Assembly (NCBI RefSeq): GCF_019703515.2
Contig: NC_059358.1
Coordinates: forward strand, 48,502,594-48,566,593
DNA length: 64,000 nt
Reading direction: 5' to 3'
Source: Myxocyprinus asiaticus
Taxonomy: Eukaryota; Chordata; Actinopteri; Cypriniformes; Catostomidae
The position numbers and the translations under genes are program-made. The notes under the pieces are model-generated. The model worked only from the letters and a program-made list of their open reading frames with translations. It was not told the DNA's origin and searched no databases. Positions 1 to 12,639 of this stretch are shown here, piece after piece (the stretch's first letter is position 1; every line of letters starts with the position of its first letter).

Positions 1-315
1 GCCCCACGTGTTATGACTGTGTGTCAGCAGAGCAGTGCTCATATACTGAAGCGTGCTGCGCATCCAGACTATACATGTATTTATTAAACGCAGTCTTTTT
101 GCAATTCACAAAACTATTGTGTCTTTAAGAGTCTTTGAATAAAAAACAAGTCACATGGAGTATTTTAATGGTGCTTATATTGTTCTCTTTTATGTCAATC
201 TTTGAGCTTGACTGGAATGACCATGACTAATATGTCGTATCGTATTTGGATCGGGCTCGTAAAAAGTCAGTATCGGAGCCAATACCGATCCAGGTATTGG
301 ATCTGTGCATCCCTA
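1..315. mobile_element. end of a hAT-type DNA transposon (cut by window edge)
   Basis: The block ends in CATCCCTA, the mirror of the TAGGGATG start seen in the complete hAT element at 47524-48202. It holds the alternating 'atcgg/accgat' text common in hAT ends. The other terminus lies outside the window, so neither target duplication nor transposase can be checked. No coding frame of note is present. Confidence 0.5.
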
Positions 316-615
316 ATGAAAACCTGAATACTACTCAGTTACTTTCGGTAATCACCCTGTTATTGGACACTTTATAAAATAAATTAATCATGGTTGACTG
401 TGAATTGTGAATTTCTACAATGGTATCTGTAACTAAAACTTATGCTGTTTGAAGGATGCTGCATCCACGCCACTAGATGTCAGTGTAAATCCAAGATGAC
501 TTAATAAAAAAACATTACTGTGTGCACCATTAATGTGTGCACAATAAAAGTCAATTACATAAATATTCTCTTTTTTTGGACAGCAATCAAGCAGCCACAA
601 TAGGTACTATTTTTT
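316..615. other. unannotated spacer
   Basis: About 300 bp of AT-rich sequence between the hAT end and the L2 LINE. I see no gene, RNA or clear repeat structure. Confidence 0.5.
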
Positions 616-619
616 GTTC

Positions 620-2031
620 GTTTTTTTGTTGCTCAACCTTACCAAGACAGAACTCAAGATCCCAGCCAACCCGTCTGTTGACCACAACTTCACCATTCAT
701 CTTGGATCAACTACACTAATGCCAACCAGGACAGCCCGGAACCTGGAAGAGGTGGTTCACTGCCCACATCTCGTCAACCACCCCGTCTTGCAGGTTCACG
801 CTTAACAACATCAGGAAAATCAGACCTTTCCTGTGAGAATATGCTGCGCAGCTCCTGGTCCAAGCTCTGGTCATTTCAAGACTGGACAACTGCAATGCCC
901 TGTTGGCCGGCCTCCCAGCTAGCCTGATTAAGCTTCTGCAGATGGTCTAGAATGCTGCAGTGCATCTGGTCTTCAATCAGCCAAAGAGCGCTCTCGTCAG
1001 CCCCTCCTGATTTCACTCCACTGGCCTCTACTTGTAGCTGCCCGTATCAAATTCAAGGCTTTAACTTTGGCCTTCAGGACAGCCAAAGGAACAGCACCCT
1101 CTTACATCATTTCACTCTGCCAGGCCTATGTCCCAACTCGCTCTCTGCAGTAAATGAACGAGTGGTGCCTGGTGGTCCCGTCGCAAAGAGGCGCAAAGTC
1201 TATTTCACGATCGTTCACTTTCTCTGTTCCTCTGTAGCAGAATGAATTTCCAACCTCCACATGATCTGCTGAAACCATCACAACATTCAAGAACCAGCTG
1301 AAAAGTGTGGGACCTGGGTAGCTCAGCGAGTATTGACACTGACTACCACCTCTGGAGTCGCAAGTTCGAATCCAGGGTGTGCTGAGTGACTCTAGCCAGG
1401 TCTCCTAAGCAATCAAATTGTCCCGGTTGCTAGGGAGTGTAGAGTCACATGGGGTAACCTCCTCGTGGTCACGATTAGTGGTTCATGCTTTCAATGGGGT
1501 GCATGGTAAGTTGTGCATGGATCGCGGAGAGTAGCATGAGCCTCCAAATTCTGGGAGTCTCCGCAGTGTCATGCACAGTGAACCACGCGATAAGATGTGT
1601 GGATTGACTGTCTCAGAAGTGGAGGCAACTGAGACTTGTCCTTCGCCACCCAGATTGAGGTGAGTAACCACGCTACCACGACGACCTATGAATTAGTGGG
1701 AATTGGGCATTCCAAACTGGGAGAAAAGGGGATAAAAAAAAAAAAAAAAAAAAAAGAACCAGCTGAAAACACATCTGTTCCACGAGCACTTAACCAATCC
1801 ACACTAAATGCACTTATTATTTATTAACAACAATAATAATAATAAAAAACTTTCCTAGTCTCTTTCCTCTTTGCTAACTTCTATACTACTCTAGCTATTG
1901 TGAGAACATGGCAGTGTGATGATACTGCAGATATTGATGACTTTTGTATGTCAAATTGTGTGCTATGCTCCTCCATCATCAAGTTGCTTTGGATAAAAGT
2001 GTCTGCTAATTTACTAAATGTAAAGTAAATG
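620..2031 (+). mobile_element. L2-like LINE, 3' part of ORF2 and tail, split by a SINE
   Basis: Reading across frames gives the C-terminal part of a non-LTR reverse transcriptase: a 'SRLDYCNALLAG'-like stretch near 870-910, then an 'ISLHWLPVAARIKFKAL'-like stretch near 1010-1060. The frame is broken by several indels and stops, so it is a fossil. The frame resumes after the SINE (1305-1753) with text resembling 'THLFHEHL'. The 3' end near 1990-2031 carries the L2-type tail 'ggataaaagtgtctgct'. The 5' end is truncated. Assignment to L2 rests on this tail and the RT C-terminus. Confidence 0.75.
1289..1769 (+). mobile_element. tRNA-derived SINE with 16-bp target duplication
   Basis: The body (1305-1753) starts with a tRNA-like head: an A-box-like 'tagctcagcgagtat' near 1320 and a B box 'gttcgaatcc' near 1364. 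It ends in a poly(A) run at 1735-1755. Perfect 16-bp direct repeats AAGAACCAGCTGAAAA flank it at 1289-1304 and 1754-1769. It sits inside the L2 LINE and so is younger than it. The body text resembles the cyprinid HAmo SINE; that name is from memory and not verified. Confidence 0.85.
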
Positions 2032-3895
2032 TTTGTTCCATAGCAACATCCTCTTGATCACATTTTAGGGACTATATCCTTTATCAGAAGAATGTAAGTT
2101 AATGATCGTTCTCTCATAAAATAACTTCTTCATGAAAATGTGTGTCCTTGGTATTTTTATTTTTGTGGTAACCATTTTATAAAAGCAATAAGGCACTGGA
2201 GACCATGCTATATGAGTATTCTGTCACGGCTGAAGGGGCTGCAGGCACTCCACCTTCAGCCATTATTATTTTCATAACACAGCACAGAATCTCGTGGCTT
2301 ATTGATAAAATGTGGGCCAGTTGCTGCATCAAGTGTGTTGACAAAGTGCTTGTGCTGTTTAAAGTGCTTGAGAGTCTGGTGGAAACAAAGAAATTTAAGA
2401 CAAACTGCACCCTCAAGTGTCGCTGCAACGGAATGGTATGTAAAGACAGTGTGGATGTGTTTTTTCATGCGGATGGACCCGGGTTTGAATCTGCCTTTTG
2501 TCCCACTTTTTCCCATCCTGTTTCCTGTCTCCAATTAATATTTCATTTAATACTACTTATAATAATAAATAAATAAAATAAAATAAGGGTTGATTTCCTC
2601 ACAGTGATTTGGTCACGGTGAAAGTCAGGGAGGTTTGATCCAGGTGAAATTAACCTTAGTTTTACTATTGTAATACTGTAGTTACCATGTTTTTTGGCAG
2701 AGGCCTTAATTTTAATGCAATTAACCATGGTGTTACCACAGTAATATGGTGTTAATATAGTAATTATGCTTAATTTTGTGGTTACTCTGATTTTACTTCA
2801 AAATACCATGGTGATACTATTGTTACTGTAGTAAAACCATGGTTCATTTTTGTTAGGGAAGGTTAGGGCTACGTTTAGGGGTAGGTGTTGGGTGTCTGCG
2901 GGACTCAATAAACACGCTGCAGTGATGCTGCTATACTGTATGTTAGTTTTTAATTAGGGTGTAAATATTATCTGCCACTGTTTATACCGGGGTGCTAATA
3001 GCATCTAACATTATTTGCAGTTACTGCAAAGAAGATGCTTTTTGTTGCTATTAACATTTAATGTTATAGCATCTATCACTATTTGAACTTCTACTAGTTC
3101 AAACTAGCCTCTTCCTATTTTGTGTTAAAAATAGGTACATTACATGCAATTTCAAACAGTGCCAGCTCGAATCATTATTATGCAATGGCATGACATCATA
3201 TTAGACTAATTTATAGAATACAAGGAATTTGTAATAATAATAATAATAAAAGCTACAGTAAAATGTGATTTAAAGTATGAAAAACAAATTATAACATACA
3301 TATACAATTCACAAGCTATATATACTGTGTGTAGTCATATGTACCTGAATAGAGCTGAATAATTCAGACAGACGTTTATTATCTGTTTAAGTTTTCAGTC
3401 ACATTAAGCTTACATGTTAAAAGTCTAGTGAGTAAAAAAGAAATTATTATCCAATGGCGATTATTTCTCCTGTGTGTCAATAAAGGGTTGAAAATGTTTT
3501 CATCAAGTAGAATTACAAGCATATGTTCCATTTGTGATTTAAAGGGAGCATTTGTATTAATAATCCACCAACATACTACAATATACTACTTTGTCAAAAA
3601 ATACAAATATAATAAATAAATGGTTTTATATGCTTATATTTAAATATGAAAACATGCAGAAACAAGAATCCAATATCGGTCAAGTATACCACATCGACGA
3701 TACAATAGGCTATTTGTTTTTTCAAGCAAGGTCTACCTTGACTTTCTGAATTAAACCCCATGGTATTGTCATCTGATGACATCACTGTACCATGGTACCA
3801 CCACAGAACTTTGTATAAGGTTAAGTTATTCACTGGTCTAAATGACACACAGCCTCAAGGACCGACTGTAAACATATGTTTGCATAAGTACCCAA
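2032..3895. other. repeat-rich AT spacer without a gene
   Basis: No convincing coding sequence. It holds a 9-bp perfect inverted repeat GGCTGAAGG/CCTTCAGCC (2228-2236 and 2253-2261), a possible SINE tail at 2440-2590, a MITE-like block with ACCATGGT at both ends near 2722-2842, and a short AAT/AATA run near 3232-3250. Confidence 0.5.
2440..2590 (+). mobile_element. possible SINE 3' portion
   Basis: A B-box-like 'gggtttgaatct' near 2480 is followed by pyrimidine-rich text and an AATAA-type tail near 2560-2585, the order expected for a tRNA-type SINE. The A box is not obvious and no target duplication was found. Confidence 0.3.
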
Positions 3896-4107
3896 CAGGT
3901 TCTCTTCTCCTGACAGATGTGCGGAAGTATTAGCAAACATTAGCAGCGATGCGGACACGCTGAAGCGCGATATAATCACCTATATTTCGATCAGAGTTCA
4001 GTTAGTGCGGGTGAGTAATGCCTGAACTCCATGACAACCACTCCCGCGTTACACACGAGCGTGTTATTAATATCATTCCGCCGCGATCACTCCTGCAGCA
4101 GCACAAA

Positions 4108-4108
<1 letters not shown>

Positions 4109-4166
<58 letters not shown>
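4109..4166. repeat. (AC)29 microsatellite
   Basis: An uninterrupted AC dinucleotide run of 58 bp inside the CpG-rich block. Confidence 0.97.
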
Positions 4167-4168
<2 letters not shown>

Positions 4169-4309
4169 GCAGCACTGTATCCGGGGACTATATACACACG
4201 CTTCAAGTGATTCTCTCTCAACTTCTGCTCCATTTCCTCATGCACTACGGACCTTATGAAACAGCGGACGATGAGAGGGTTTTATTAGTGAGATTGTAAC
4301 TGACTTTAC

Positions 4310-4361
4310 CGATTTCGCTGTCAGCTTTAATCCTTTGTTTTCGCGGCCGGCCCCGCGGCAT
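4310..4361 (-). CDS. possible first coding exon with AT-hook start
   Basis: On the minus strand an ATG at 4361 opens a short frame beginning MPRGRPRKQR, which contains the AT-hook core GRP. The frame runs 17 codons plus one base to a plausible splice donor GTAAAG at 4309-4304. It lies in the CpG-rich block, and the sequence upstream of it on this strand (4362-4530) could be its 5' UTR. Downstream exons would lie at lower coordinates; I see none in 1-4300, so the rest would be outside the window. AT-hook starts occur in several nuclear DNA-binding proteins and I do not recognise the gene. This is a weak call from one short exon. Confidence 0.25.
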
Positions 4362-4563
4362 AGTTCCAGCTCTCAGCGCGGGTGTACTGTGAGCGATTTG
4401 GGTTTCAAAATGGCGACTGAGTTGAGGTTGAGTGCGCTGCTCGAGACAGCGGAGAGAGAGAGAGAGCCGTGTCACATCGCGACATCTGGCGGACATTATC
4501 GCTACATAAGGAGCTCAAAAACAAGACTGCATTTGGTGTCAAGAATAAATGGAAAATTCTACT

Positions 4564-4566
<3 letters not shown>

Positions 4567-4659
<93 letters not shown>
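4567..4659. repeat. compound (AT)n(GA)n microsatellite
   Basis: An AT run to 4635 passes directly into a GA run to 4659. Confidence 0.97.
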
Positions 4660-5639
4660 TAATTTGAACATTGTGAGGTGTATTCCTTTATAATAATTTT
4701 CAAGTAGGAAATAATTGAAAATACTGGGTGAAATTGTCCATGACATGATTGAAATCAAGGCCATAACCATTTGGGGGTTCGGTGTTGCAGGCGTGGAGGT
4801 CACAAATGTAATGGTTCTTTTTGGTTCTTAAAACAAAATGTGCTGAATGCAATACCTTTTTTAATAAAGGCTTTAAATATAATAAAGTCCCTAAATGTAA
4901 TACATTTTGGTTTTAAAATATGCATGGTTTACACAGTATCCTACAACACTGTATGCATTGCTAATCATTTGCCTGTTTCAGTCAGCTTACCTTTCTTTTT
5001 TTTGTGTTGTCTCAAAATAATAATAGGCTAATAATAATTTGAATTTCTTTTCATTATTGATGTATCTGTAAACTGACATGACTGTGTGAGCTGGCTAGAA
5101 AAAAACAAACAAAATAAATAATTTCCCCTCAAGCTGTTTACCCTCCACTGGCGTAGCCACGGGTGGGCTGGTGCCACCCACTGGCGTTCAGTCCCACCCA
5201 ACCATTGTCTCAAGCCCCTTTTCCACCAACAGCAAAGCTTGCTGGCCTCGAACCTCAAACCGCTAACGTCAGAGGCTGTTGGGCTTTTCAAAACAGCAGC
5301 ACAAAAAACAAAACTAGATCGCTCATTATAACAAAGTTATTTATACACTGATGGGCATCCTGTATCGTGCAGTGGCTCTAAAAATTTATTTTCCCCATCT
5401 AATAAAATATTTGTAACAACTGTCATACTGTATATGAGAATTGATCGCTATGAGTTGTATTAATTATGCTATATATTAAAATAACTTCTTACCTGTTTTT
5501 TTTTTTGTTTTTTAAAGGTAAAATAATGTTCATTACTAATATTGTATGTATGGATTATTTTATTCTTTATAACTTGTTTGTCGCATCACAAGCAGCTCGT
5601 GATGGTTAAATAAGCTTCTCTGAAATTAATTATTTTTTG
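4660..5639. other. spacer without a recognised gene
   Basis: AT-rich sequence with no supportable coding region. A less AT-rich patch at 5140-5290 ('ggcgtagccacgggtggg') looks like repeat-derived text, but I could not assign it. Confidence 0.4.
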
Positions 5640-6859
<1,220 letters not shown>

Positions 6860-6860
6860 T

Positions 6861-7010
6861 TTACCTTAAACACCATAGACTGACTCAATCAATTACTTCA
6901 ACATTGCGGGGCTCGTGAATTTCTGGCCAGCACCATATGCACAATGAAGCAGCTTTTTATCAAAGACTGATATGAGTCTTCAACTCATGTAAGTGTACAT
7001 CATTTATTAA

Positions 7011-7080
<70 letters not shown>

Positions 7081-7897
7081 TGTATATATCTGTCAAAAAG
7101 TTCACAGAGTGCACCTTTAAGACGTTGTAAAAAAATTTATGATATGCAAATCTATAACAATGTAACAATGTATTATGCAATGTTTCGTATTTTTTTATAC
7201 ATAAGATTCCATAAAATCTTTGAGAAAGTTATTGAGTTCAGTGTTTTACTATGTCTTTTGCTTCAAACGGTATACAGTATATGCACATTCTGCTAAAAGT
7301 GTCATCCACACTAACTGCAGAGCCTAATAATATCAAATATTATTTTGTTTTCTTTCCATAACAAAAGTACTAAATGTGTCAACAACAAATATTATATTAA
7401 TTGTTTTAAAAGGTTGACAGTAAGTTAAAACACTCAAGAATATTCAGAAATCTGGATGTCCAGAAAATACATCACTTAAGTAAGTAGAATTTCTACACAA
7501 TCCGAACGAAAAGCCATATGTACATCCAAATTGGAATAACTGCTCAGCTGAAATACTGATGCACATATACAAGACACAAACAGAGTTCTTCACCCGGCAC
7601 ATGTGTAAAGCTGGGAATTTTATAAACAGTGTGTTTCAGTGTGTTGCCATCTCTGTAATGGTTCCTTGTTCAAAATCACCAGCTTCTGAGAGGTTTGGAT
7701 TGCTGTGTAACACCTGTAGGCTAAGTGCAACAATACAACACATAAAGAAGATCCACTTCAGAAAAAATACAGTTGTGCTCACATACTCCTATCTGCAATA
7801 TGTTTTTTTTTTTTTTTTTTTAATAAAAGGCTTCAAACAGTCATTGATGCACAGGATGGGTATATATTAGAACCAACATTTAGATTATTAATTAAAC

Positions 7898-7943
<46 letters not shown>

Positions 7944-8120
7944 ATATATTGTTACAACTCCATTGGTGTAATATAATTTACATTTGGCTTGAACTGACTG
8001 TCAGTTGTCTTGAATAGGCTGTCCTATAGTTCAGCTCATTCTGTACAGAGCTAAACAAATTTAACCACTGTCTCCACAACAAATTTGAACATTTGATGAC
8101 CAATTATTTAGAATGATTAC
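6861..8120. other. AT-rich spacer without a gene
   Basis: No convincing coding sequence. It holds the AT microsatellite at 7014, a T run near 7802-7822 and an (AT)n(AC)n run near 7899-7939. Confidence 0.5.
7014..7079. repeat. (AT)n microsatellite
   Basis: Pure AT dinucleotide run of about 66 bp. Confidence 0.97.
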
Positions 8121-8126
8121 ACTTAC

Positions 8127-8300
8127 TGTAGTGTCGCCAGTTTATAATGTGCCTTTTTCTTTACAGCAGAGAGCTGAGTCACTCCAGAGTATCCTACTTT
8201 ATTCCATGACAGGTCTAGTTCTCTCAGGTGTGAGGGGTTTGATCTCAGAGCTGAAGCCAGAGCAGCACAACCTTCATCTGTGACATCACAAAACTTCAAC
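8127..8300 (-). CDS. single LRR exon of an NLR (NOD-like receptor) gene
   Basis: On the minus strand a fully open 174-bp block is bounded by an acceptor (TTCTCTGCAG just before 8300) and a donor (GTAAGT at 8126-8121). It encodes a ribonuclease-inhibitor-type leucine-rich repeat: '[20 protein letters not shown]' followed by '[11 protein letters not shown]'. The repeat signature LxxLxLxxN is clear. In teleost NLRC3-like receptors each LRR is encoded by an exon of this size, so length, phase and sequence agree. There is no stop or indel in it. LRR exons form the ligand-sensing C-terminal part of these cytosolic immune receptors. No second LRR exon or B30.2 exon was found next to it. The only NACHT exon on this strand is 54 kb upstream at 62109-63878. 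Confidence 0.85.
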
Positions 8301-8974
8301 CTGCAGAGAACAACAACATACTCTTCACTCCCTCAGCTTAGCTTAGCAGGAGATTTAATTTGCTTCTGATTCTTCTGGTTATATTTTTGAGCGTGAGTGT
8401 ATTTATTGAAATATTTTTTGTTGGATTCAATCAAAATATTCCTGCACTTGTTTTGGTGCCACAGTGTTTTGGTGTTTATTAATAGAGCACAGCAGTCTGG
8501 TTCACATTTATCTTTTTTTCATAGGGGAATTGATTTTTAAAAATAACCTTAAAGACAGACAGACCTATCTTGAGCTCCAAAGCTGTTAACTGATAGTCAG
8601 TGATTCTGATAAAGTCGTCAGCCCATGTTATTTAAAATGTTTTACAAAGTCGTGTTTTAAAGTGGAATTTGTGGTGAAGAACTACACTACACTGATTAGT
8701 ACTGAATCGTTGGAACAGTTCGCATCTCGAGTCAACACTGATCCACAAGATCTATTTCGACCTCACTTAGACAGTCACCATGGTCTTATCCCGAATGATG
8801 CCATTATACTGCCTATCCTCAAGACATAATAACAACAGAGTCAGCTTACTGGCATGCAGGATAAGTGGATTATTAAATGTAGAATTATTTTCTTGATTAT
8901 GTACTTCTGAATTTATAGTTTTTGATTGGTTTAGATTGATAATTCTTGTTAACTGGTATTAACATTTCTACTCT
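8301..8974. other. spacer, no feature recognised
   Basis: About 670 bp of ordinary AT-rich sequence upstream of the LRR exon on its strand; presumably intronic if the exon belongs to a larger gene. Confidence 0.4.
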
Positions 8975-10255
8975 GAAGAGTCCTGTTCGCAGGCTCTGTT
9001 AGCAGAAAACAAAGCAAGGGGGGTTAAGAGGTAATTGGCAGGATGTGTAGAATCTTGTAGAATTTCCATGCCTTTAACCTGCATACGACACACATAGATG
9101 TCAGAGATGGGAGTAAGATTGCATCGAATAATTGAGGCAGAGCGTACTATGCCACTGATTAGCTTCCTCTGCTGAGCTGTGGAGTTGCCAAACCACACTG
9201 TGATTGAGAAAGTTAGTATGATTTCTGTCACTGCCCTGTACAAATGAAGCATACCATCCTTTGATACTCCAAACTTTTTGAGCTGTCTAAGGAGAAAAGC
9301 TTTTGGTTAGGTTATCATCCCATTTCAAAGATGTAGAAATTGTAGGCTCAAGGAACTCAATGCTGTGTACCCTTTCAACTTCCAGGCCGTTGATGTGTCA
9401 GAAGAACATTCCGTCTCCGGCGTAAGTCAATCACCATTTCTTTTATTTTGGAGATGGATTATTAGCACAGCACCATTAAGTCAGGAAGGACACCTCATTC
9501 CTATAGGCCAATTGATTGTTATCTGTAATCAAACTGACCAATGTTGTGTCATCTGAAACCTAAAAATCTGTAGAGTCACAATGTTAGATACAGTCATTAG
9601 TGTACAAAGAACAGAGTAGAGGTGACAATACACAGCCTTGTGGAGTGCCCGTGCTTATAGACAGGGTTTCTGAGAACTTGATTTTAACTACTTGCAGGAA
9701 GTTCAAAATCCAGTGGGCAAGGGAGTGATGAAACCCCAGTTGCCCTAACTAATCAAAAAGTTTGATTGGAATGATTGTATTCAACGCTGAGTTATAGTCC
9801 ACAAAAAGAACCATCGCATAGGTGCCAGGAGCTTCCAAATATTGCAGAATAGAGTGAAGACACAGAGACATAGCATCATCTACAGACCCATAAGCCTTAT
9901 AGACAAATTGGTAGGTGTCCAAAATGAATGATGTTTGAGTACCAATTGCTCAAAAATCTTAATTACTACGGAGGTTAAGGCAACAGGTTTGTAGTTGTTC
10001 AGGCAAATAATGTTAGGTTTCTTAGACATAGGGATAATGACAGCCGCTTTGAAGCATGCTGGAACTTTGCACTCTTTTAGAGACCAGTTGAAAATGTCAG
10101 TAAAAACTGGGGCAAGGCAGTGAACACACCACCTTAGGCTTGCAATCATACATATACTGTATACATCCTCCCCTTTTTTCAGTTCAGGCACAAGTCTTAG
10201 CCAACGAAACTGCAACTCAAAACAAGCAATTGTACAGGTAAATTCCAACTAACAG
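8975..10255 (-). mobile_element. L2-like LINE fragment (ORF2 pseudogene)
   Basis: Reading the minus strand from 10250 down gives reverse transcriptase blocks in order: 'CFKAAVIIPMSKKPN', 'NNYKPVALTSV', then a degraded 'VLFVDYNSAFNT'-like block near 9800 and a '[12 protein letters not shown]'-like block near 9640. Toward 8975 comes the C-terminal 'ITVWFGNSTAQQRKLISGIV' region. The RT frame is split by indels and stops (open pieces 9880-10248 and 8968-9252). No 3' tail or target duplication was seen. It belongs to the same broad clade as the copies at 28118, 37708, 56445 and 58105 but is more diverged. Confidence 0.75.
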
Positions 10256-11568
10256 CTCACTGGGTTACATTCCAGTTATTTCCTTGTGTCGAAAAAAGAT
10301 GGTGAGCTTCAACCCATGTCAGGTCTGAGACGATTAAACGCATTTGTAAAAGTTACACTCCAAGAAGCTGACCATAGCACAAATTCTGGAGTCCAGAGTA
10401 CTAGGTGAATGTTTCACTTCAACAGACAAAGATGTGTTTTTCCATGTACCCATCTGTAGAGAACACAGGCAGTTCCTCTACTTTGCCTTCCAGGGCCAAG
10501 CCTACCAGTTCAAAGTTCTTCCATTTGGCCTTTCCTTTCTCAGAGGGTCTTTTTGAGTTGTGTCAGCAGCTCTTTGTCCTCTTCAAGTTGCAGACCTGAA
10601 CATCCTGCCATACCTGGATGACTAGGTGATCTCGCCACCAAGTCATGAAGACAGTACGTTCAGAGGTGTGTGGGGGTTACCTTGGACATTGGAACACATC
10701 AATGTGCTGGAGCTCAGTGCTGTAGGCTTTGATAGCTCTCCTTCTTCTAATACAGAACAAACATGTTCTGATAAGAACAGATATGTCCATGGTGTAAAAC
10801 ATCAGTCACCAAGGTGGTACCATGTCACTGCATCACCTTCAGGTGACAAGAAAGCATATGTTTTCAGTTTTTCTGAGACTTGGCATTCTGAGGGCAGCTT
10901 ACATACCAAGTGGAGCCAAGACCGATCTATTTGCGACAGCCAAGACAACCAAAGCCAGACACGTTGCAACTTTAGGTCTGGCCTCATCTCAGTCCCTCTC
11001 TCAGGATTTAGACAAATCTGTTTTGAGGACAATAATTAGTTTTAAAGCAACCTCCACATGGCACAACTACTCAAAAAAGTGGCAAGTAGCTTCAGCATGG
11101 TATCAAGACTGACAGCTGAACACTGTCAACTGTGGTATCTGCCTTATTCTTTGTTTCTTTTAGCCACTCTTGGATTTGGGAAGAAAAGCTAATACTATAA
11201 AAGTTTATGTTGCAGCCAATTTCCATTTCCATACTCTGGTGGATGGTATCAAATTCAGCAAACACTATTTAGTCTCAGTTTCTCAAAAGGAGCCGATTAC
11301 CATTTGCGGCCAAGGAGAGTTTTGAGAACACAATCTTGGGATGTCACCGTAGTTTTACAGTCACTGACCAACGCTCCATTTGAACATTTGGAACAATCGG
11401 ACCTGAAGTAACTAACATGGAAAACAGTCTTTCTCCTTGCAATTTGTTAAGCCAAGAGAGACGGTGAATTACACTACTTGCCAGTCAGTGAAGACTGACA
11501 GAAGTGGAAATCAGATAATGCAGAGGTTTCCCTCAGGCCAAATCCAGCTTTCTTACCCAAGGTGCTAA
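10256..11568 (+). mobile_element. DIRS-type retroelement fragment: RT, RNase H and start of tyrosine recombinase
   Basis: Plus-strand text in broken frames: 'VSKKDGELQPMSGLRRLNAF'-like RT near 10290, then 'YFAFQGQAYQFKVLPFGL'-like text near 10470-10530, which is the DIRS/Ngaro style of reverse transcriptase. Next come an RNase H-like 'GLPWTLEHINVLELSAV' near 10675-10730 and 'FKATSTWHNYSKKWQVASAW' near 11043-11100, the N-terminus of the tyrosine recombinase. The recombinase is cut at about 11565. All frames carry stops, so the copy is dead. This is exactly the part that the neighbouring DIRS element (11569-15215) has lost. Confidence 0.75.
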
Positions 11569-11821
11569 AACGTCATGGTTACTGGTGTAACCTCCGTTCC
11601 CTGATGGAGGGAACGAGACGCTGGTGTCGATGTAGTGACACTAGGGGTCACTCTTGGACATACGGGTATAAAAGGAGCTGGTATGCAACCACTAATTCAG
11701 GTTTTACACTGAGGAGCCGATATAAGGTCCGGCCATTTCAGCTGGCAGCGATGTGGCAGGAGGGACCAACGTCTCGTTCCCTCCATCAGGGAACGGAGGT
11801 TACACCAGTAACCATGACGTT
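11569..11821. repeat. 52-bp perfect inverted repeat of DIRS terminus
   Basis: 11569-11620 and 11770-11821 are exact reverse complements over 52 bp, separated by about 149 bp that contains 'tataaaaggagctgg'. The outer ends read AACGTCATGG/CCATGACGTT. Confidence 0.9.
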
Positions 11822-12639
11822 CCCTATCTGTCACTCACTCGACGTTGGTGTCGATGTAGTGACACTAGGTGTCCCTATACAAAACACCACAAGGCTGAAC
11901 TGTGTTACGTGAACTGGCGGTGTGTGGTGGGCAGACTTGCTGTGTGCCTCATAGCCAGCACACCAGGTTGACACGTAACCTCCCCTGACACAGTTATGAG
12001 TGTCGAACGGCCCTTTTTGGGGACAAGTCGACTACCCAAAGATAGAGACAAGCTTAACCCAGTCGTGGCCTCTTTTCCCCTTCTCTTTTTCCACTCCCTA
12101 AAAAAGAAGGGGGATTATCCAACTGGGCCGCCAGGTGTAGTCGGGGGGTGTCCCTCCCAAGGGGAAGACACCGCAGAGACCACACCTCGCCCAAAGAGAG
12201 GGGGGGATATTTAAGTGGAAAAATATGTCTCATGGTCTTTCCAACCATGTGGAGAGCCTTCAAGGTAGATCCTGCCCAATGGGGGAGGAGTTACTACAAA
12301 CATGGAGACTGGGGCAGAGGGGCTCTGCCCAAGGAAGATGCAGTTTGCCAGCAGGGAAATGAACTAGCGGAGGATATAGATCACATGGGGTTTAGCCTTA
12401 CAGGGAACCACCACATACGGAGCACCTACCCCAAAACAGGGCTCTTAGTTAGCGCGTGTACTGGGCCGGCAGCGAGTCTCTCCGAAGACTCGACTGCCAC
12501 AGGGCTCGGAGGAAGTCAACCAGGGAACAAATTTTGTGAACACTACTGGGAATTAACAGCGCACGTCTTCAGCTCAAAAGGAGGTGGAAGGCGCTATGTG
12601 CAAGCGATACACCCAGCCGGCTATCCCGGGCTTATCCGC

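Larger units (their letters stand above)
3900..4550. promoter_or_regulatory. CpG-rich promoter-like block
   Basis: CpG dinucleotides are clearly denser here than in the AT-rich flanks, for example around 3960-4080 and 4340-4400 where 'cgcggccggccccgcgg' occurs. A YY1-like AAAATGGCGAC site lies near 4408-4418. Candidate starts exist on both strands: a plus-strand ATG within the YY1-like site and a minus-strand ATG at 4361. The block is interrupted by an (AC)29 microsatellite. I infer a CpG-island promoter, possibly bidirectional; no transcript evidence is available. Confidence 0.4.

Noticed and set aside
1305..1400. tRNA-like sequence with A and B boxes
   Set aside because: It is the head of a SINE with poly(A) and a 16-bp target duplication and not a functional tRNA gene.
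4335..4803. Two long frames rich in Ile-Tyr and Arg-Glu across 4567-4659
   Set aside because: They are translations of the AT and GA microsatellites and not protein-coding.
7755..7790. 'acagttgtgctcacatac' resembling a Tc1 end
   Set aside because: No matching second terminus or TA-flanked interior was found nearby.
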